Source: Salinilacustrithrix flava
GTDB taxonomy: Bacteria; Actinomycetota; Acidimicrobiia; Acidimicrobiales; Salinilacustritrichaceae
DNA: 64,000 nucleotides
NCBI GenBank assembly: GCA_024128875.1
Contig: JAMYFF010000002.1
Span: 496,001-560,000, forward strand
Direction of reading: 5' to 3'
The first letter of the stretch is position 1. Every line of letters begins with the position of its first letter. The position numbers were made by a program, and so were the translations under genes. Positions 60,222 through 64,000 of the stretch are shown here, piece by piece. The notes under the pieces are model-generated. The model searched no databases. It was given only the letters and a program-made list of their open reading frames with translations, and was not told the origin of the DNA.

Positions 60222-60233
60222 CCGCTCGGTCAA
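60218..60233. promoter_or_regulatory. TetR-type palindromic operator before the nitronate monooxygenase gene
   Basis: TTGACCGCTCGGTCAA, perfect 7-bp arms around CT, overlapping the flavoprotein's last codons. TTGACC doubles as a -35, with CACGAT 18 bases on and the ATG six bases later, the same arrangement as at the hydrolase gene near 11.35 kb. Confidence 0.65.
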
Positions 60234-60253
60234 CGCCTGGCCACGATGCCGGG

Positions 60254-61222
60254 ATGCGCACGCGACTGACCGACATCCTCGACATCGAGCACCCGGTGAT
60301 GCTCGCCGGCATGGGTGGGGTGTCCTACTCCGACCTGGTCGTGGCGGTGTCCGAGGCCGGCGGGTTCGGCTGCCTCGGCGCCTCGACGATGTCCGACGAC
60401 GAGCTCGACGCCGAGATGGCCGATGTCCGGTCCCGCACCGACAAGCCCTACGGGGTCGACCTGCTCACCGCCGCCGGGGACCAGACGGCGAAGGTCGAGC
60501 GCATCATCGCCGCCGGCGCCACGGTCTACGTGGCCGGCCTCGGCGTGCCCCGGGAGGTCATCGACCTGTGCCACGCCAAGGGCGTGCTGGTCATGAACAT
60601 GTGCGGCAAGGTGCGCCACGCCGTCGACGCCGTCGAGGCCGGCTGCGACATCGTCGTGGCCCAGGGCACCGAGGCCGGCGGGCACACCGGTCGCATCGCC
60701 ACCAACACGCTGGTGCCGCTCATCGTCGACGCCGTCGGCGACCGGGTCCCCGTCGTCGCCGCCGGCGGCATCTTCGACGGGCGCGGCCTGGCATCGGCCC
60801 TCACCCTCGGGGCCGACGGCATCTGGGTCGGCACCCGCTTCATCGCCACGCCGGAGGCGCACACCGTCGAGGGCTACAAGGAGAAGCTGGTCGCCATGGC
60901 CGAGGACGACACCACCGTCTCGCGCGCCTACACCGGCAAGACCTGCCGCGTGGTGCGCAACCGCTACACCGAGGAGTTCGAGGCCGCCGGCGGCCAGGCC
61001 GAGCCGTTCCCGATGCAGTACATCAAGTCGGTGCAGGACGGCGCGAACCACCTCGGCGCCGAGGGCCGGCCGGAGGGCTTCGACCCGGACAAGGAGTTCT
61101 GGCCGGCCGGCCAGGGCGCCGGCGGCATCCAGGACCTGGTGCCGGCCGCCGAGCTGGTCGAGCGCTTCGTGGCCGAGGCCGAGCAGGCGCTCGCCCGGGC
61201 CCAGGGCGCGGTCACCGCGTAG
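60254..61222 (+). CDS. Nitronate monooxygenase / FabK-like flavoprotein
   Basis: 322 residues. TIM-barrel FMN protein: LDIEHPVMLAGMGGVSYSDLVVAVSEAGGFGCLGA, QGTEAGGHTGR (substrate His), VPVVAAGGIFDGRGLASALTLGADGIWVGTRF (FMN phosphate site). It oxidises alkyl nitronates or acts as an enoyl reductase; in actinobacteria paralogues are often linked to acyl-CoA or sterol catabolism. Expression is probably controlled by the palindrome covering its -35. Confidence 0.92.
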   Translation: MRTRLTDILDIEHPVMLAGMGGVSYSDLVVAVSEAGGFGCLGASTMSDDELDAEMADVRSRTDKPYGVDLLTAAGDQTAKVERIIAAGATVYVAGLGVPREVIDLCHAKGVLVMNMCGKVRHAVDAVEAGCDIVVAQGTEAGGHTGRIATNTLVPLIVDAVGDRVPVVAAGGIFDGRGLASALTLGADGIWVGTRFIATPEAHTVEGYKEKLVAMAEDDTTVSRAYTGKTCRVVRNRYTEEFEAAGGQAEPFPMQYIKSVQDGANHLGAEGRPEGFDPDKEFWPAGQGAGGIQDLVPAAELVERFVAEAEQALARAQGAVTA

Positions 61223-61259
61223 GCACGGACGGGGTCACGGCACCCCCGTACCGACCCTG

Positions 61260-62519
61260 GTGCCCGCCCTCGTCGAGACCGCCGTCGTCCGCCGGCACGA
61301 CCCGAGCAGCGGCGACTGGGCCGAGGTGCGCTCCGACGGGCGCCGCATCGTCGTGGCGTCCGGCGGGACCGGGAACCGACTCGATCCAGGTCGCCGCGTC
61401 CGCCGGAGCGGCTGGGAGATCCGCCGCATCGGCGACCAGCTCGAGCTGCTGTCCACCTGGCCGGTGCCCGAGCTGGTCACGCACCGGATCGGCGAGCACG
61501 TCGCCCAGCTCGGCGACGACGTGGCCCGGGCCGGCGGCACCCCGGACCAGGACCTTGCCGCTGTCACCGACGCCGTCGCGGCCCTCCTCGACGAGGGCGG
61601 ACCGGCCGGCCCCGCACCCCTCGACGCCCTGCTGTGGGCCCGGGCCTACCCGCTGCTGCGGGTCCCCATCGAGCAGGGCGCCCACCTCGACGCCGTGCCC
61701 GTGGCGCTGGACCAGGTGCTCCGGGCCGCCGACGCCCGCCGCGCCGCCCGCCGCGCCTTCGGCCGGGTCACCCGTCCTCTGGTGCGGGCCCTCGCCACCA
61801 GCCTCCTGCCGGCGCCGGACGGCCGCGTGCCGTTCGAGCCGGCGCTGCTCGCCCTCATGGCCAGCCCCTGGTGCGAGCCCGAGCAGCTCACCGAGCTGCT
61901 CGGCCGCCAGCCGCACCGACCGGGCGCGGTGGCCTTCGACGTCGGCGAGGTCGACCGCGCCCGGTCCATGTTCGAGGGCGTCTCGTCCCGCCGGATCGCC
62001 ACCCGGTTGGGCCGCGCCCTCACCGAGCCCGACGGGCTCCGGACCCTCGCCACCGACCTCGCCACCTGGGTGCCGCCGTCCAGCGAACCCCGGCCCGGGC
62101 CGGCACGACCGGCGAGGGCACCTGCGGCTGTGCTCGCCCCGCCCGCCCGCACCGACGTGCCCCTGCGCCACCCGCCGGCCCTCCAGGCCGTCGACGGCCT
62201 GGAGGTCGGGCACCGCCGGCTCGTCCTGCCCCGCACTGCCGACGAGCTGGTCGAGTGGGGCGCGGTGCTGGACAACTGCCTCGGCGGCTTCCGCCACGCG
62301 GTCGCCGCCGAGCGCACCCACGTGCTCGGCGTCGTCGTCGGCGGGCGGCTCCGCTGGGCGGTGGAGGTCACCCGGGCCGGCGTCCTCCGGCAGTTCGAGG
62401 GCGCCGGCAACCGCCAGGCGCCGGAGCACGTGGCCCAGCCGGTGCTCGCCGCGCTCCGGTCCCACGGCATCGTGCGCGCCGACGGCCGGCGGGGGTACTC
62501 GCTGATGGCGCCCCGCTGA
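61260..62519 (+). CDS. PcfJ-like protein
   Basis: 419 residues. The C-terminal ~100 residues read LPRTADELVEWGAVLDNCLGGFRHAVAAERTHVLGVVVGGRLRWAVEVTRAGVLRQFEGAGNRQAP, matching the PcfJ core (D/H-N-C-L/V-G-G-Y..., E-L/V, Q-x-x-G-x-x-N). PcfJ-like proteins are known mostly from conjugative plasmids and phages; their function is unknown. The N-terminal ~300 residues are Arg/Ala/Leu-rich and helical, not recognised. The gene has normal host-like codon use. GTG start. Confidence 0.75.
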   Translation: MPALVETAVVRRHDPSSGDWAEVRSDGRRIVVASGGTGNRLDPGRRVRRSGWEIRRIGDQLELLSTWPVPELVTHRIGEHVAQLGDDVARAGGTPDQDLAAVTDAVAALLDEGGPAGPAPLDALLWARAYPLLRVPIEQGAHLDAVPVALDQVLRAADARRAARRAFGRVTRPLVRALATSLLPAPDGRVPFEPALLALMASPWCEPEQLTELLGRQPHRPGAVAFDVGEVDRARSMFEGVSSRRIATRLGRALTEPDGLRTLATDLATWVPPSSEPRPGPARPARAPAAVLAPPARTDVPLRHPPALQAVDGLEVGHRRLVLPRTADELVEWGAVLDNCLGGFRHAVAAERTHVLGVVVGGRLRWAVEVTRAGVLRQFEGAGNRQAPEHVAQPVLAALRSHGIVRADGRRGYSLMAPR

Positions 62520-62542
62520 ACGGAGCGGTCGGTGCGGCCGGG

Positions 62543-63007
62543 CTACGCGCCGAGGCGCTTGCGGGCCGCCGCCGAGCGCTCGATGAGGTGCGGCGGGATG
62601 GAGACGCCGTTGACGACCGGGGCCTCGCCGCCGAGCGCCTCGCCCTCGCCCTCGGCTTCGGACTCGTCGACCTCGGGCTCGTCGAAGGCGCCGGACTCGA
62701 GTGCCCGGCGGCGCTTCTCGACCATCTCGTCGTACTGCTTGGCCGGCACCAGGTGCTCGCGGTTGATGGAGCCCAGGTTCACGCCGTTGGCGAACATGAC
62801 GTGGTATCGGATCCACAGGTCCCAGCCGTTGACCAGGACGACCTTTCCCGGGGTGCCCTCGGGGACGCCGGGCAGCGGCGTGAAGGCCCGGACCTTGGAC
62901 TTGCGCTTCAGCTCGCCGTCGTTGCCGATCTCTGCGGCGATCAGGGCGGGATCGACGTCGTCGCGGGTCGCGGGCTCGGGTGCCACCTCGGGCTCGACCA
63001 GGGTCAT
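62543..63007 (-). CDS. Small acidic protein, unknown function
   Basis: 154 residues. The middle part (VRAFTPLPGVPEGTPGKVVLVNGWDLWIRYHVMFANGVNLGSINREHLVP) has the look of an SH3-like beta barrel with a conserved G-W-x-L-W-I-R-Y core. An acidic stretch (EVDESEAEGEGE) and a helical C-terminus (IPPHLIERSAAARKRLG) follow. No named family recognised. Between the PcfJ-like and acyl-CoA dehydrogenase genes; 50 bases downstream of the latter's stop and on the same strand, so it may be co-transcribed with it. Confidence 0.7.
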   Translation of the reverse strand: MTLVEPEVAPEPATRDDVDPALIAAEIGNDGELKRKSKVRAFTPLPGVPEGTPGKVVLVNGWDLWIRYHVMFANGVNLGSINREHLVPAKQYDEMVEKRRRALESGAFDEPEVDESEAEGEGEALGGEAPVVNGVSIPPHLIERSAAARKRLGA

Positions 63008-63057
63008 GAGCCCAATGCTGGCACGGCGGCCGCCACGGTGCGGAACCCGCGGGGCGC

Positions 63058-64000
63058 TCAGCCCCGTCGAGCGTCCGCCCAGCTCCTGCCCGCCTCGACG
63101 TCGATGTCGTGGGGCAGGCCGAGGACGCGTTCGGCGACGATGTTGCGCTGCACGTCGCCGGTGCCGCCGCCCACCGTGAGGGCGGGCGAGAACAGGTAGC
63201 CCCAGTGCCAGCCCCAGAGGTCGGGGGCGCCGCCGGCGCGCTGGTGCTCGAGCATGCCGTGCGGGCCGGCGAGGTCCTTGGCCAGCTCCATGATCCGCTG
63301 GCCGTGCTCGTCGGCGAGGATCTTGCGGATCGACGCCTCCGGCCCGGGCTGCTCACCCCGGATGCGGGCGGTCACGGTGCGCAACCGGATGAGGCGCAGC
63401 AGCTCGGCCTCGATGTGCAGCTGGGCCAGGTGGTCGCGCCGGACCGGGTCGTCGCAGCCGCCGCCGCCCCGGACCTCGTCGAGCAGGTCGGACGCGGCGG
63501 GACCCATGCCCCACAGGGCCCCTCCGGAGGACAGCGACACCCGCTCGTTGCCGAGGGTGACCTTGGCCAGCGACCAACCGCCGTGGACGTCGCCGACCCG
63601 GTTGGCGTCGGGGATGCGCACGTCGGTGAGGAACACCTCGTTGAACGTGTGGCCGCCGGTCATCTCGATGATCGGCCGGATCTCGATGCCCTCGGCGTCC
63701 ATCGGGCAGATGAAGTAGGTGATGCCCTGGTGCTTGGCCACGTCCGGGTCGGTGCGGGCGATGAGGATGCCGAAGGCGGAGTGGTGGGCCAACGAGGTCC
63801 AGATCTTCTGCCCGTTGACGACCCATTCGTCCCCGTCGCGCACCGCCCGGGTGCCGAGGTTGGCCAGGTCGGAGCCGGCGCCGGGCTCGGAGAACAGCTG
63901 ACACCAGATCTCCTCCCCGGCCAGCAGCGGGAACAGGTACCGCTCCTTCTGCTCCTGGGTGCCCGCGTGGAGGATGGTCGGGCCGGCCCATCCGATGCCG
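63058..64000 (-). CDS. Acyl-CoA dehydrogenase (5' end outside window)
   Basis: 314 codons visible; the frame stays open to the right edge. WCQLFSEPGAGSDLA (FAD/substrate signature), WVVNGQKIWTSLAHHSAFGILIART, GGHTFNEVFLTDVRIP, ISKILADEHGQR-like RKILADEHGQRIMELAKDLAGPHGML, and GGGTGDVQRNIVAERVLGLP (C-terminal FAD/NAD-type motif R-N-x-x-x-E-R-x-L-G-L-P). It desaturates acyl-CoAs at C2-C3, as the FadE family does. The catalytic base could not be assigned from the visible part. Confidence 0.94.
   Translation of the reverse strand, partial: GIGWAGPTILHAGTQEQKERYLFPLLAGEEIWCQLFSEPGAGSDLANLGTRAVRDGDEWVVNGQKIWTSLAHHSAFGILIARTDPDVAKHQGITYFICPMDAEGIEIRPIIEMTGGHTFNEVFLTDVRIPDANRVGDVHGGWSLAKVTLGNERVSLSSGGALWGMGPAASDLLDEVRGGGGCDDPVRRDHLAQLHIEAELLRLIRLRTVTARIRGEQPGPEASIRKILADEHGQRIMELAKDLAGPHGMLEHQRAGGAPDLWGWHWGYLFSPALTVGGGTGDVQRNIVAERVLGLPHDIDVEAGRSWADARRG

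Overview
The window is 64 kb of very GC-rich DNA, densely packed with genes on both strands. The gene set points to an aerobic actinobacterium, most likely of the class Acidimicrobiia (inference): GTP-type PEP carboxykinase, the fused E2-E1 2-oxoglutarate enzyme Kgd, the mismatch endonuclease NucS, a UvrD2-type helicase with HRDC domain, an MhuD-like haem-degrading enzyme, an F420-type Ddn-family reductase, WS/DGAT and several CoA-transferase family III enzymes. Many genes start at GTG or ATG exactly 6-7 bases after a TANNNT-type -10 box with no Shine-Dalgarno sequence, the signature of leaderless transcripts. I see no tRNA, rRNA, CRISPR array, insertion sequence or prophage, and no gene-free stretch over 300 bases.

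Layout. 1-4.2 kb (minus): recG (cut by the window edge), a phasin-like protein and a DAK2-domain kinase. 4.3-7.7 kb: cold-shock-like protein, pckG, Hsp20, stand-alone Lrp/AsnC ligand domain. 7.7-11.3 kb (minus): coiled-coil membrane protein, then an apparent operon of alpha/beta hydrolase, alpha-methylacyl-CoA racemase, MhuD-like protein and a small membrane protein. 11.4-17.5 kb: galK, PH/SHOCT membrane protein, metallopeptidase, uvrD2, DUF2505, xthA, thioesterase. 17.5-19.1 kb: an unusual NYN nuclease-S1-histone-H1-like protein. 19.2-21.9 kb: HAD protein, then rsbQ-rsbP. 21.9-28.7 kb (minus): kgd and a BTAD-STAND-TPR regulator. 28.7-31.2 kb: truncated haemoglobin with a degenerate methyltransferase, a tiny beta-barrel-like protein, a membrane-anchored protein. 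31.2-35.2 kb: ettA and a solitary molybdenum hydroxylase large subunit.

35.2-37.9 kb is the most interesting part: a proton-pumping rhodopsin (D/T/E motif, green-type Leu) translationally coupled to Blh, the beta-carotene cleaving enzyme that makes retinal, facing a divergent regulator with an excisionase-type HTH and a CarH/LitR-like B12-binding photoreceptor domain. A 27-bp imperfect palindrome in the short divergent promoter overlaps the predicted rhodopsin promoter. This suggests phototrophy controlled by a B12 light sensor.

37.9-45.1 kb: DUF2237, TIGR03085, CYTH and Ddn-like proteins, the sulfate activation operon cysDNC facing cysQ, and an enoyl-CoA hydratase. 45.1-50.6 kb: LapA-like protein, CoA transferase, ABC1/UbiB kinase, a fusion of a metallo-beta-lactamase-fold hydrolase with 5-formyltetrahydrofolate cyclo-ligase, nucS. 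50.6-57.5 kb: atypical pyruvate kinase, gdhA with a leader hairpin and 11-bp direct repeats, a split MFE-2 pair (MaoC hydratase plus SDR) and a VanW protein. 57.5-64 kb: WS/DGAT, geranylgeranyl-reductase-family flavoprotein, nitronate monooxygenase, PcfJ-like protein, a small acidic protein and an acyl-CoA dehydrogenase cut by the window end. Lipid and acyl-CoA metabolism recurs throughout; two genes of this kind share an almost identical TetR-type operator (11.36 and 60.22 kb).
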